Assembly (NCBI GenBank): GCA_945910425.1
Contig: CAMDYM010000011.1
Location: 1 to 36,884, forward strand
From: an uncultured Candidatus Melainabacteria bacterium
Lineage (GTDB): Bacteria > Cyanobacteriota > Vampirovibrionia > Gastranaerophilales > Gastranaerophilaceae
Direction: 5' to 3'
Length of the DNA stretch: 36,884 nucleotides
Shown: positions 8,346 to 15,965 of the stretch, piece by piece
How the letters are laid out: the number at the start of each line of letters is the position of its first letter
How positions within the stretch are numbered: the first letter of the stretch is position 1
Notes under the pieces: model-generated
Seen by the model: only the letters and a program-made list of their open reading frames with translations
What the model was told of the DNA's origin: nothing
Databases searched by the model: none
Program-made: the position numbers and the translations under genes

Positions 8346-9281
8346 ATGAGCGATTTTAAACATTACACGGTTATGAAAAACGAAGCTGTTGACGCGCTTG
8401 AATGCCAAAACGGACTTATCTATGTTGATTGTACTTTAGGCGGCGGAGGGCACAGCGAGCTTATTTTAAAAAGAATTTCACCTGATGGTAAACTTCTAGC
8501 TTTTGATATCGACCAAGACGCAATTGACGCAGCTTCTGAAAGATTAAACAACTATAAAAACCTTACTATTGTAAAAAATTCTTACACCAATATAAAAGAA
8601 GTTATGAAAAATCTTGGTATAGAAAAAATCACAGGCGGGGTTTTATTTGATTTAGGCGCTTCCTATCACCAATTGACAAAACAAGAACGCGGATTTTCGT
8701 TTATGAAAGAAGCACCGTTAGATATGCGATTTAACATGGAGTCTGACTTTTCGGCGTATGATGTTGTAAACAAGTACTCAGAAGACGAACTTGTAAAAAT
8801 CTTTTCAGAATACGGAGAAGAACGTTTTTCTAAAAGAATTGCCAAGGCTATAATTAACTATCGTAGAAATAAAATAATAAATACGACAACAGAATTAGCC
8901 CAAATTATTATCGACTCCACACCTAAAGTAAAATCATCCATACACCCCGCTACAAGGGTGTTTCAGGCTATCAGAATAGAGGTAAATCAAGAGTTACAAA
9001 ATGTAAAAAATACATTAAATGAAGTGTTGGATTTATTAGACTTTGGTGCTATAATTAGTGTAATAAGTTTTCATTCACTTGAAGACAGAGTAGTAAAACA
9101 GGTTTTTAAATACCATTCTACCCGTTGCCATTGTGAAAAAAACCAAATGATATGTACTTGTCCTCCACCTATTTTGGAGCTTGTAAATAAAAAACCGATA
9201 ATGGCAACAGAGCAGGAGATAAGAGAAAACCCGCCTTCACGAAGCGCAAAGTTAAGAATTGCAAGATGCATTCGAAGGTAA
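8346..9281 (+). CDS. rsmH: 16S rRNA (cytosine(1402)-N4)-methyltransferase
   Basis: RsmH (MraW) methylates N4 of C1402 in the decoding centre of 16S rRNA, using S-adenosylmethionine. The 311-residue protein has normal length. Diagnostic segments are the SAM-binding VDCTLGGGGHSE near residue 29, then FDLGASYHQL...RGFSF and PLDMRF near 100-125, and the C-terminal ISFHSLEDRVVK. A Cys/His-rich segment, HSTRCHCEKNQMICTCPPP, is a familiar feature of the family. Unlike the usual dcw cluster there is no mraZ upstream. An FtsL-like gene follows after 41 bases, preserving only that part of the order. The start has no Shine-Dalgarno sequence and is probably leaderless. Confidence 0.96.
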   Translation: MSDFKHYTVMKNEAVDALECQNGLIYVDCTLGGGGHSELILKRISPDGKLLAFDIDQDAIDAASERLNNYKNLTIVKNSYTNIKEVMKNLGIEKITGGVLFDLGASYHQLTKQERGFSFMKEAPLDMRFNMESDFSAYDVVNKYSEDELVKIFSEYGEERFSKRIAKAIINYRRNKIINTTTELAQIIIDSTPKVKSSIHPATRVFQAIRIEVNQELQNVKNTLNEVLDLLDFGAIISVISFHSLEDRVVKQVFKYHSTRCHCEKNQMICTCPPPILELVNKKPIMATEQEIRENPPSRSAKLRIARCIRR

Positions 9282-9322
9282 GAGAGTTACAACAGTAAGT
9301 TTATTGGCAGGTAGTTTAGGGA

Positions 9323-9802
9323 ATGAATTTAAATTCAGCAAGAGTTACAATCGAAGAACAAGAATCACTTTATCGTCAAAGCAATTACGCCCAGAACCCG
9401 ATAAAAAGTGATAATTCCGTTATTGAAGGAGCATTCTATCAAGTCAAACCAATGACAGTAAGAGAAATGGTTACAAGAAAAATTAACAAATCCCTTTGTT
9501 TCTGTCTTGGAATTGCAATTGCAGTAACTTTTGTAAGCTATTACATAGCTATGAATTACGAAGCTAAACTTAATAACCTTGATAACGAAATTGTAAGACT
9601 TAATGCCGAAAATCAGGATTTACAAGCCGAACTTGACAGATTTAAGTCATTCAACAACGTTGATACCAAAATCGGTGAATATAAATTACTCCAAAAAGCC
9701 GAAAAAGTTATTGAAGTTACAGCGCTAAATACCGCTCAAAAGGAAATAGAACACCCTATTAAAACAGCATCCGATAGCTTTAATTGGGCTATAGGCTATT
9801 AA
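9323..9802 (+). CDS. FtsL-like single-pass division protein
   Basis: This 159-residue protein has a cytoplasmic N-terminal half, one membrane helix (about residues 57-77, SLCFCLGIAIAVTFVSYYIAM) and then a leucine-zipper-like coiled coil (about 78-112, LNNLDNEIVRLNAENQDLQAEL). That architecture plus its position directly after rsmH is the hallmark of FtsL, a divisome subunit that pairs with FtsB and activates septal peptidoglycan synthesis. FtsL sequences diverge strongly, so the assignment rests on topology and synteny. The cytoplasmic part (about 56 residues) is longer than in E. coli FtsL. No ftsI follows; instead a convergent glycosyltransferase gene overlaps its stop by 3-4 bases. A weak AGGGA lies just before the ATG. 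Confidence 0.65.
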   Translation: MNLNSARVTIEEQESLYRQSNYAQNPIKSDNSVIEGAFYQVKPMTVREMVTRKINKSLCFCLGIAIAVTFVSYYIAMNYEAKLNNLDNEIVRLNAENQDLQAELDRFKSFNNVDTKIGEYKLLQKAEKVIEVTALNTAQKEIEHPIKTASDSFNWAIGY

Positions 9803-10671
9803 GCATAAGAAAGTGTTTCAAATATAGGAAAAACCCCGAATAAATAATAAACTGTTTTTGAATCCCATTCGTAAGATTTTAAAATAGTAATTCCTAAAAA
9901 CTTCATGCAAGTTTTCCTTCTTATAAGGTTTTTCGGTCGCGATGTTAAATTATGTTCTCTAAAAAAGTCTAAAACCATTGCTTTTGAACGTAAAGAATCA
10001 GAACGTTTTTTATCCGATTTTCTCATTGTTTTAACCGTAGAGTTCCCATTTGTCCAATAATTGTAATAAGTCCCCGGAACCGTCACTATTTTATTTGAAA
10101 AATATACAGCCCTTGTTACAAAATCAACATCCTCAAAAAACATTCCTTCAACAAATCTTAAATTTAAACGCTCAAACAAAGATCTTCTGTAAACTTTGTT
10201 CCAAACATAACACATATCCGGAACCCGAGCTGCATCAACTTTTTCCTGAGGTTTTGTATAAACTTTTTCTTCTTTATAATTAATTCTAAACTTTTTATAT
10301 TCTTTTCTAACCCTTAATATTGACCCACAGGCAATATCAGCATCATTACGAACCGCAGCATCTATAAGTTTTTCATAATAATCAATATCAACCCAATCAT
10401 CTGAATCCATAAATGTTATAAATTCACCGTTTGCAGCGTCCATACCAACATTTCTGGCTTTACCCTGTCCTGAATTTTCCTGCGAAAAGACCTTCACCCT
10501 TGAATCTTTTTTTGCAAATTCATTACAAATTTCAAGACTGTTATCCTTGGAACCATCATTAACTAAGATTACTTCAATATCCTTAACGTTTTGCCCCAAC
10601 AAACTATTTACACATTTTACTAAAAACTTTTCGGCATTATATACCGGAACAACTATACTTAATTTAACCAT
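9799..10671 (-). CDS. Family 2 glycosyltransferase (GT-A fold)
   Basis: The protein opens with LSIVVPVYNAEKFLVKCVNSLL, then VILVNDGSKDNS, then GQGKARNVGMDAANGEFITF, and the metal-binding MDSDDWVD near residue 92. These are the standard landmarks of GT2 enzymes that transfer sugars from nucleotide sugars during surface polysaccharide or cell-wall glycan synthesis. The length of 290 residues covers one GT-A domain plus a short C-terminal part, with no membrane helices. No other glycan genes are adjacent, so acceptor and sugar are unknown. The ATG at 10671 has no Shine-Dalgarno sequence; a weak -10-like GATTAT ends 6 bases upstream. Confidence 0.88.
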   Translation of the reverse strand: MVKLSIVVPVYNAEKFLVKCVNSLLGQNVKDIEVILVNDGSKDNSLEICNEFAKKDSRVKVFSQENSGQGKARNVGMDAANGEFITFMDSDDWVDIDYYEKLIDAAVRNDADIACGSILRVRKEYKKFRINYKEEKVYTKPQEKVDAARVPDMCYVWNKVYRRSLFERLNLRFVEGMFFEDVDFVTRAVYFSNKIVTVPGTYYNYWTNGNSTVKTMRKSDKKRSDSLRSKAMVLDFFREHNLTSRPKNLIRRKTCMKFLGITILKSYEWDSKTVYYLFGVFPIFETLSYA

Positions 10672-10718
10672 TTAATAATAATCATCCAAATAGAAAACGT
10701 AAACAATTGTCCATTTGT

Positions 10719-10745
10719 CTGACTTTGACTATAAGTAAAAGTCAG
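10719..10745. promoter_or_regulatory. Inverted repeat in the divergent glycosyltransferase/HD-GYP intergenic region
   Basis: CTGACTTT (10719-10726) and AAAGTCAG (10738-10745) are perfect 8-base arms around an 11-base centre. They lie between two divergent genes. A TATAAT at 10763-10768 is a possible -10 for the HD-GYP gene, but TTGACC at 10746-10751 is only 11 bases away, too close for a standard promoter. The repeat could be an operator; this is inference. Confidence 0.3.
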
Positions 10746-10844
10746 TTGACCTAATACTTTAGTATAATATTTTTAAAATTTGTTAAAGTTTTTTTTAAAC
10801 ATGCCGTCTAAAAGAAAAGAAGGTATATATTTAAAGGAAAATTT

Positions 10845-12083
10845 ATGGATAAAGAAGAGAAAAAACAGTCAGGAGTATCCTTATTTGGTCAGTCTGAGTA
10901 TTTAACAGGAGCAGATCCTATTGAAGAAATGTTTGCGCTTAACCTTGGCGACTTTATATCTGAGGCACTTATATCTGAAGACTTAGCAAAAAAAATAAGT
11001 ACGTCTGTTAATAAAAAAGAACGACTGCAAAATCAGCTTAAAGAACTTACAGATATTTACTCTTCAAAAAATACGCTTTGTGTCCTTAATTTTTCAACAG
11101 GCGAAGAATCTGTAATTTATACATCTATCGCCAATTCAATTGTTCAAATGCTTGAAGTTGAAGAATGCCGAATTTATCTTGTTAAAGATTCAGGAATAGT
11201 TCTTGTCGGAAACTCTTCTCAAAACAATAACGAAAATAATATTACAATTAGCGATTTACTATATGAAGATATAATTAATAGAGATAATTCAACATATATC
11301 TCAATGAAAAGTTCAACAATGCCTGTTGGTATGATAGAGGTAAAACACCACTCTCAACTTAGTGATAATTATCTTGAACTGATAATAAGTATAGCAAACC
11401 TTTTAGGTACAACAATAACGCTGCAAAACAATATAGAGTTAACAAATAAACTTATTTCTAATTCAGAAACTTCAGAAGCAGAATTAAAACAGGAAAGAGC
11501 TGAGTTAACGGCATTAATCGGAGATTTATGCGATTATCAGCAAAACTTTGTAGAAGCTTTAGCAGACGCTGTTGATAAAAAAGGTCAATACACTGTTTCT
11601 CATTCAAGAAATACCGCAAAACTTGCAAGAAGCATTTGTAAAGAGTTGGGCTTAAACGAAAAAACTACAGACCTTATTTATTATGCAGGATTATTACAAA
11701 ATATAGGAAAAATAACATTGCCTGAAAAAATCTTTGCAAATAACGGTAAGCTCTCAACCGAAGAATTACAGAAAGTTCAAAACCATACAAATATCGGGGT
11801 AAACTTACTTATGAATATTAACTTCTTATCAGAAGTTGTACCGTATATAACATACCACACGGAAAGAGTTGACGGTTCAGGTTCTCCTGAAGGATTAAAA
11901 GGTCAATCAATCCCGCTTGGTTCAAGAATTATAGCAGCAGCAGATGCATACTCTGCTATGACATCCGATAGACCATACCGAAAAGCAATGGAACCTGAAA
12001 AAGCACTGGAAATCCTGCGCTCAGAAACAGATAAAAAGTGGGACAAAGATGTTGTAAACGCGTTATCAAACATTGTAAAATAA
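10845..12083 (+). CDS. Degenerate HD-GYP domain protein with N-terminal GAF-like domain
   Basis: Residues about 75-200 look like a GAF sensory domain. Residues about 235-410 align with HD-GYP domains, which hydrolyse cyclic di-GMP using metals held by His and Asp. Seen here are HSRN (H253), NHTNIG (H314), YHTERVDGSGSP (H338) and AAADAYSAMTSDRPYR. The central HD of the usual LLHDIGK is replaced: the sequence reads GLLQNIGK with Gln285 and Asn286. The second His of HHE is Thr339, and Tyr of GYP is Ser347. With this many ligands lost, the domain is unlikely to be an active phosphodiesterase and may only bind a nucleotide or a partner protein. AAAGGA precedes the ATG by about 7 bases. It is a stand-alone gene closed by a shared terminator. 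Confidence 0.85.
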   Translation: MDKEEKKQSGVSLFGQSEYLTGADPIEEMFALNLGDFISEALISEDLAKKISTSVNKKERLQNQLKELTDIYSSKNTLCVLNFSTGEESVIYTSIANSIVQMLEVEECRIYLVKDSGIVLVGNSSQNNNENNITISDLLYEDIINRDNSTYISMKSSTMPVGMIEVKHHSQLSDNYLELIISIANLLGTTITLQNNIELTNKLISNSETSEAELKQERAELTALIGDLCDYQQNFVEALADAVDKKGQYTVSHSRNTAKLARSICKELGLNEKTTDLIYYAGLLQNIGKITLPEKIFANNGKLSTEELQKVQNHTNIGVNLLMNINFLSEVVPYITYHTERVDGSGSPEGLKGQSIPLGSRIIAAADAYSAMTSDRPYRKAMEPEKALEILRSETDKKWDKDVVNALSNIVK

Positions 12084-12101
12084 TAAAAACCCTGAAAATA
12101 T

Positions 12102-12127
12102 CGGGCGAAGCTTAAAAGCTTCGCCCG
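12102..12127. terminator. Bidirectional terminator between the HD-GYP gene and accA
   Basis: CGGGCGAAGCTT (12102-12113) pairs perfectly with AAGCTTCGCCCG (12116-12127). TTTAG follows on the plus strand and TATTTTC on the minus strand. It serves the two convergent genes. Confidence 0.85.
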
Positions 12128-12153
12128 TTTAGTAATTAAAAAATCGTAAACAC

Positions 12154-13107
12154 TTAACTTAAATATTCACCCATTTTACGAAACTTATCATATCGTTGAT
12201 TTCTTAAATCTTCTCTTGACATTCCTGACAACTCATCCAGTGCACTTAGAATAGTTTTCTTAACTTCTGCTGCCATAGCATCATAATCGGTATGAGCACC
12301 GCGAGTCGGTTCCTTAATATCCCCGTCAATAATACCATGCGCCATCAAATGCGGAGCTGTAATTTTTAATGCTGTAGCGGCTTCCAAATTTTTAGACGCA
12401 TCACGCCACAAAATAGAAGCACAACCCTCAGGTGAAATAACCGTATAGTAAGCATGTTCAAGCATATAAACCTTATTAGCAACAGCCAAACCTAAAGCTC
12501 CGCCGGAGCAGCCTTCACCTGAAATTATTGCAATAACGGGAACGCCTAATTTTTGCATCTCTCTTAAATTAGTCGCAATAGCAGCCCCTTGCGCATGTTC
12601 TTCTGCGCTAATGCCGGGGTATGCTCCCGGTGTATCAATAATAGTTACAATCGGAATATTAAATTTATCAGCATGCTTGAATAATCTCAAAGCCTTACGA
12701 TAACCCTCAGGCTGCGGCATCCCAAAATTATATTCAAGGTTTTCTTTTGTAGACTTACCCTTCATTGTACCGATAATCATAATCGGTCGTCCGTCAAGTT
12801 TTGCCAAACCGCCAACGATAGCTCTATCGTCAGTTCCGACCCTATCTCCGTGCATTTCTACAAAATCAGTACAAATATTATTAACATAATCCATAAAATT
12901 TGGACGTTCAGGATGTCTTGCAATTTGCATTTTCTGTGTCGGGTCAAGGTTAGAGAATAACTCTTTTTTGTAATCCTCTGCTTCTTGTTCCAAAACTTCT
13001 ATATCTTTATTTAAATCCATGCCGGACTCCAAACTCATTTTTTTCAATTCCTCAATTTTTTCTTGAATTTCCAATATAGGTTTTTCAAAATCCAAAACCG
13101 TTGCCAT
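12154..13107 (-). CDS. accA: Acetyl-CoA carboxylase carboxyltransferase subunit alpha
   Basis: AccA forms with AccD the carboxyltransferase that moves CO2 from biotin to acetyl-CoA, the committed step of fatty acid synthesis. The 317-residue protein has the expected length and the segments GAYPGISAEEHAQGAAIATN, GEGCSGGALGLAVAN and SPEGCASILWRD. The ATG at 13107 is chosen over an in-frame GTG at 13116, because AGGAG at 13116-13120 sits 8 bases before the ATG and would overlap the GTG. It lies 12 bases downstream of accD in the same operon, and a hairpin terminator follows. Confidence 0.97.
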   Translation of the reverse strand: MATVLDFEKPILEIQEKIEELKKMSLESGMDLNKDIEVLEQEAEDYKKELFSNLDPTQKMQIARHPERPNFMDYVNNICTDFVEMHGDRVGTDDRAIVGGLAKLDGRPIMIIGTMKGKSTKENLEYNFGMPQPEGYRKALRLFKHADKFNIPIVTIIDTPGAYPGISAEEHAQGAAIATNLREMQKLGVPVIAIISGEGCSGGALGLAVANKVYMLEHAYYTVISPEGCASILWRDASKNLEAATALKITAPHLMAHGIIDGDIKEPTRGAHTDYDAMAAEVKKTILSALDELSGMSREDLRNQRYDKFRKMGEYLS

Positions 13108-13119
13108 ATTAAACACTCC

Positions 13120-13983
13120 TTATTCATGCATTGCCAGAATATTAGACAATGTTTCTCTAAGATTTTTACGTGAAGACACAACATCAACCTGCCCGTACTT
13201 CATAAGGTACTCGGCAGTTTGAAAGTCAGACGGTAATTTTTGTCTGATAGTTTGTTCAATAACCCTTCTTCCCGCAAAGCCGACTCTTGCACCTTGTTCA
13301 GCGACAATAATATCACCTAAAGTCCCAAAACTTGCAGTAACTCCACCAAATGTTGGATCGGTAATAAGGTTAATATATAACAACCCCGCTTCATCAAGTC
13401 TTGCACAAGCACAAGAAGTTTTTGCCATCTGCATTAAACTTAAAGCACTTTCCTGCATTCTGGCTCCGCCTGATGACGTAATAACAAGAACTGGTAAACG
13501 TAACTCAATAGCTTTTTCCATAATTCTTGTAACTTTTTCACCAACAACGCTTCCCATAGAGCCGCCCATAAAATCAAAATCCATAACGGCAGTTGCAAGC
13601 CTGTGCCCCTCTATAGAAGCAATACCCGTAATAACAGCATCATCCATGCCTGTTTTTTCCTGAGCAGCTTTTAATCTGTCTTTATAAGATTCTGTATCAA
13701 CAAACTCCAGCGGATCAGTAGGCTTAATTTCTGAAAATAACTCTTCAAAAGAACCTTCATCAAACAACTGCTTAATTCTTGTTCTGGCGTTAACCCTGAA
13801 ATGATAATCACATACAGGACAAACCATATCATTTTCTTCTATATCTTTTTTAAGCAACTGCGCATCACAATGTACACATTTTGTCCACAAATCCGGATTT
13901 GCTTCAATTTCGACTCTTGCTTCAAGAGCTCTTCTTTGGATTTGAGCTTCTTTACGCTTTTCAAACCAATCTTGAACTGTCAT
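13120..13983 (-). CDS. accD: Acetyl-CoA carboxylase carboxyltransferase subunit beta
   Basis: AccD is the zinc-containing beta subunit of the carboxyltransferase. The N-terminal zinc ribbon is visible as C36-x2-C39 and C55-x2-C58. The crotonase-like core follows, with FDFMGGSMGSVVGEK, ITSSGGARMQES and TDPTFGGVTASFGTLGD. Length (287) is normal. AAAAGG precedes the ATG by about 8 bases, and a plausible promoter lies at 14038-14065. It is first in the accD-accA operon, which is a common arrangement. The biotin carrier and biotin carboxylase genes are not in the window. Confidence 0.97.
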   Translation of the reverse strand: MTVQDWFEKRKEAQIQRRALEARVEIEANPDLWTKCVHCDAQLLKKDIEENDMVCPVCDYHFRVNARTRIKQLFDEGSFEELFSEIKPTDPLEFVDTESYKDRLKAAQEKTGMDDAVITGIASIEGHRLATAVMDFDFMGGSMGSVVGEKVTRIMEKAIELRLPVLVITSSGGARMQESALSLMQMAKTSCACARLDEAGLLYINLITDPTFGGVTASFGTLGDIIVAEQGARVGFAGRRVIEQTIRQKLPSDFQTAEYLMKYGQVDVVSSRKNLRETLSNILAMHE

Positions 13984-14037
13984 ATAATATACCTTTTTAA
14001 ATCCCTAATTAGTAAAATCTTATTTACTTACAAATAT

Positions 14038-14065
14038 ATTATACATAAAAACAAATTAATAGCAA
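14038..14065 (-). promoter_or_regulatory. Promoter of accD-accA
   Basis: On the minus strand TTGCTA (14065-14060) is followed after 16 bases by TATAAT (14043-14038), with TG immediately before the -10. Transcription would start near 14031, giving a leader of about 48 bases. Confidence 0.55.
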
Positions 14066-14087
14066 AAAGGGTAAATTATGTTAACAA

Positions 14088-14116
14088 AAAGAGCCGAATT
14101 AAAAATTCGACTCTTT
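14088..14116 (-). terminator. Terminator of the gene ending at 14134
   Basis: On the minus strand AAAGAGTCGAATT and AATTCGGCTCTTT form a 13-pair hairpin with one G-U pair and a TTT loop, followed by TTGTTAAC. The mismatch is a G-U wobble only on the minus strand, which supports this direction. Confidence 0.8.
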
Positions 14117-14133
14117 AATACTTATTATTTATT

Positions 14134-14910
14134 CTACGGGCGTTTTTTTCGTAACCCGATACCGTAATTGTCCTGGTTTGAGTATTGAACAAGTTCAGGT
14201 GTACCGTCATCTTTCCAGACTAATGTATACTGATTAGAATCCAATTCATGACCATTCATTGATACGCAAGTGTAAATCGGTCTGCCTTTATCATCTACTC
14301 CGACTTTTTTATATTTATAAACATGGTCTTCGCCTGATGAATTATCAGTAATTGTAAACTCATCAGGATTTGTATTGAAACTTTTTGTTTCAAATTTTCC
14401 TGAAATATTTTGAGTTCTTCCGCTGTCATCTCGGCAAACCATTGTCTGTTCTTCCTGTTTTAAATATTCAACCCAACCGTTTGCGTTACCGACTTCTCCT
14501 TCATGAGGCTTTGGAAGATCATCAACATTAACTTCATTATGATCTCCGACAATAATAATAACCTGCCCGTTATTATCTCCGACATCAACGCTTTGAACCT
14601 TGACTTCTGATGCTGATTCAGGTTTATTTTCAGTCCCTTGCGGAGTTTCAGGAGTTTGAACTTCTTCTGCGGATTCAGCGTCTTTTACGCCTTGAGGTTC
14701 TTTAATCTCTTGAGTTCCATATTGGCGTTCTAAACTTAATCCCGGAAGTTTAAACGCATCATCAGATTGAATGAGTGGAGTATATCTGTTTCTATACAAC
14801 AGCTCCGGCATATACAATTTTGTTGTATCCTTTGCCCAAGAAGGCTGTTGAAAACCTAACTGCGGTTTCCACTCCATAGTCGGAGTTCTCATAGCAATCT
14901 CAAATCCCAT
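14134..14910 (-). CDS. Unknown protein sharing a C-terminal domain with its LysM neighbour
   Basis: I do not recognise a family. The C-terminal 100 residues (about 156-256) are clearly homologous to those of the next gene (15090-15860). Shared blocks are TMVCRD-x-SG, ISGKF, FTITDNSSG, KVG-x-D, SMNG, and DGTPELVQY-x2-QDNYG. A Cys pair (C159 and C215) is kept in both. The two also share SD-x2-FKL-x-GLS near residue 50. The N-terminus is different, has no LysM and no signal peptide. A Glu/Gln/Pro/Ser-rich linker (about 65-105) and a VDVGDNNGQVIIIVGDHNEV segment lie between. The ATG at 14910 has GGGGA about 8 bases upstream; a TTG at 14916 is less likely. It is probably transcribed on its own, since a terminator precedes and follows it. 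Confidence 0.75.
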   Translation of the reverse strand: MGFEIAMRTPTMEWKPQLGFQQPSWAKDTTKLYMPELLYRNRYTPLIQSDDAFKLPGLSLERQYGTQEIKEPQGVKDAESAEEVQTPETPQGTENKPESASEVKVQSVDVGDNNGQVIIIVGDHNEVNVDDLPKPHEGEVGNANGWVEYLKQEEQTMVCRDDSGRTQNISGKFETKSFNTNPDEFTITDNSSGEDHVYKYKKVGVDDKGRPIYTCVSMNGHELDSNQYTLVWKDDGTPELVQYSNQDNYGIGLRKKRP

Positions 14911-15018
14911 TATCAATTCCCCTTTCGCTTTTTCAAGCCTTAATATCCCCTACATATATAAGTTTTATATAAATAAAAAATTGCTTAATTACATGAAATA
15001 CACTTTACATTTTGTAAC

Positions 15019-15053
15019 AAAACGCCCATCCCCAAAATGAGAATGAGCGTTTT
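15019..15053 (-). terminator. Terminator of the LysM protein gene
   Basis: On the minus strand AAAACGCTCAT (15053-15043) pairs with ATGGGCGTTTT (15029-15019) with a G-U pair, and the stem extends further with another G-U pair. TTTTG follows. It lies 37 bases after the stop at 15090. Confidence 0.7.
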
Positions 15054-15089
15054 TATATTAACTTTATTAATCTATTTGTTTTCATTTAT

Positions 15090-15860
15090 TTAGTTAGCAG
15101 TCTGTAACGGTTGGCTAGTGGGTTTAGATTTCTTAACCTTTAATCCTGAACCGTAATTGTCTTGATGTTCGTATTGAACAAGTTCTGGAGTTCCATCTTT
15201 TTTCCATTCCAATGTATATTGGTTATCCGTTGAGATTTCATCACCGTTCATTGAAATACATTTATAAAGAAGCTTACCATCATCAGTAATTCCAACTTTT
15301 CTATACAAATAGGCATGATTACTTCCGGAAGAATTATCTGTAATTGTAAATGCCTCAGGATTTAGTTCATACGTATCAGGAGCTACTATCTTAAATTTAC
15401 CGCTAATATCCGCTGTCTTTCCGCTTGAATCCCGGCAAACCATTGTGGTTTCTTTTCCATGGGTACTTCTCCAATAATCTAAATGTTCGTTAGTTTCACC
15501 GTTTAAAGGCTTAACTCTTTGCCCCGGCTCACGCATCTGATCTAATTCTTTGGCAACTTCTTCTTCGGTTAAACCTTGTCCTATTTGTCTATTTTCAGAA
15601 GCTAGTTTCATGCCGTTGTTTTCAGATTTCGGACTACTTTCACTTACGGACTCTGAATTATCCGGATTACTTTCAACAGACAAGCCTTTAAGTTTAAAAG
15701 ACTGATCACTCTCAACATCAGGAATCTTAAGGGTATCACCCGCAAAAATCAAATTAGCATTTTTAATATTATTCGCTTCTTGAAGTTGTTTCACAGTAAC
15801 ACCAAATTGTTTTGCAATACTAGACAAAGTATTACCCGCTTTAATTAAATAACTCGTCAT
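15090..15860 (-). CDS. LysM-domain protein with the shared unknown C-terminal domain
   Basis: Residues 3-48 form a LysM domain: YLIKAGNTLSSIAKQFGV, then LQEANNI and IFAGDTLKIP. LysM binds N-acetylglucosamine polymers such as peptidoglycan. It opens the protein directly, with no signal peptide, so export would need a non-classical route, or the LysM domain is used inside the cell. A Ser/Glu/Asn-rich linker follows. Residues about 138-243 are the domain shared with the gene at 14134-14910, including the conserved Cys pair (C142, C201) and the DGTPELVQY and QDNYGSGL blocks. AAAGGA precedes the ATG by about 8 bases. The function of the shared domain is unknown to me. Neighbouring genes on the same strand are its paralogue downstream and a matrixin-type protease upstream. 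Confidence 0.8.
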   Translation of the reverse strand: MTSYLIKAGNTLSSIAKQFGVTVKQLQEANNIKNANLIFAGDTLKIPDVESDQSFKLKGLSVESNPDNSESVSESSPKSENNGMKLASENRQIGQGLTEEEVAKELDQMREPGQRVKPLNGETNEHLDYWRSTHGKETTMVCRDSSGKTADISGKFKIVAPDTYELNPEAFTITDNSSGSNHAYLYRKVGITDDGKLLYKCISMNGDEISTDNQYTLEWKKDGTPELVQYEHQDNYGSGLKVKKSKPTSQPLQTAN

Positions 15861-15965
15861 AATAAAGTCCTTTCTTTTATACTTTCTAATAAAATTCTCT
15901 TATATAAAAATAAAAACGACATTAAAATTAAAATTTCAAAAAAATTAAAACAACGTTACATTTAT

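Noticed and set aside
10746-10768. TTGACC...TATAAT as a standard promoter for the HD-GYP gene
   Set aside because: The spacing is 11 bases instead of about 17, so it cannot be a normal sigma-70 promoter.
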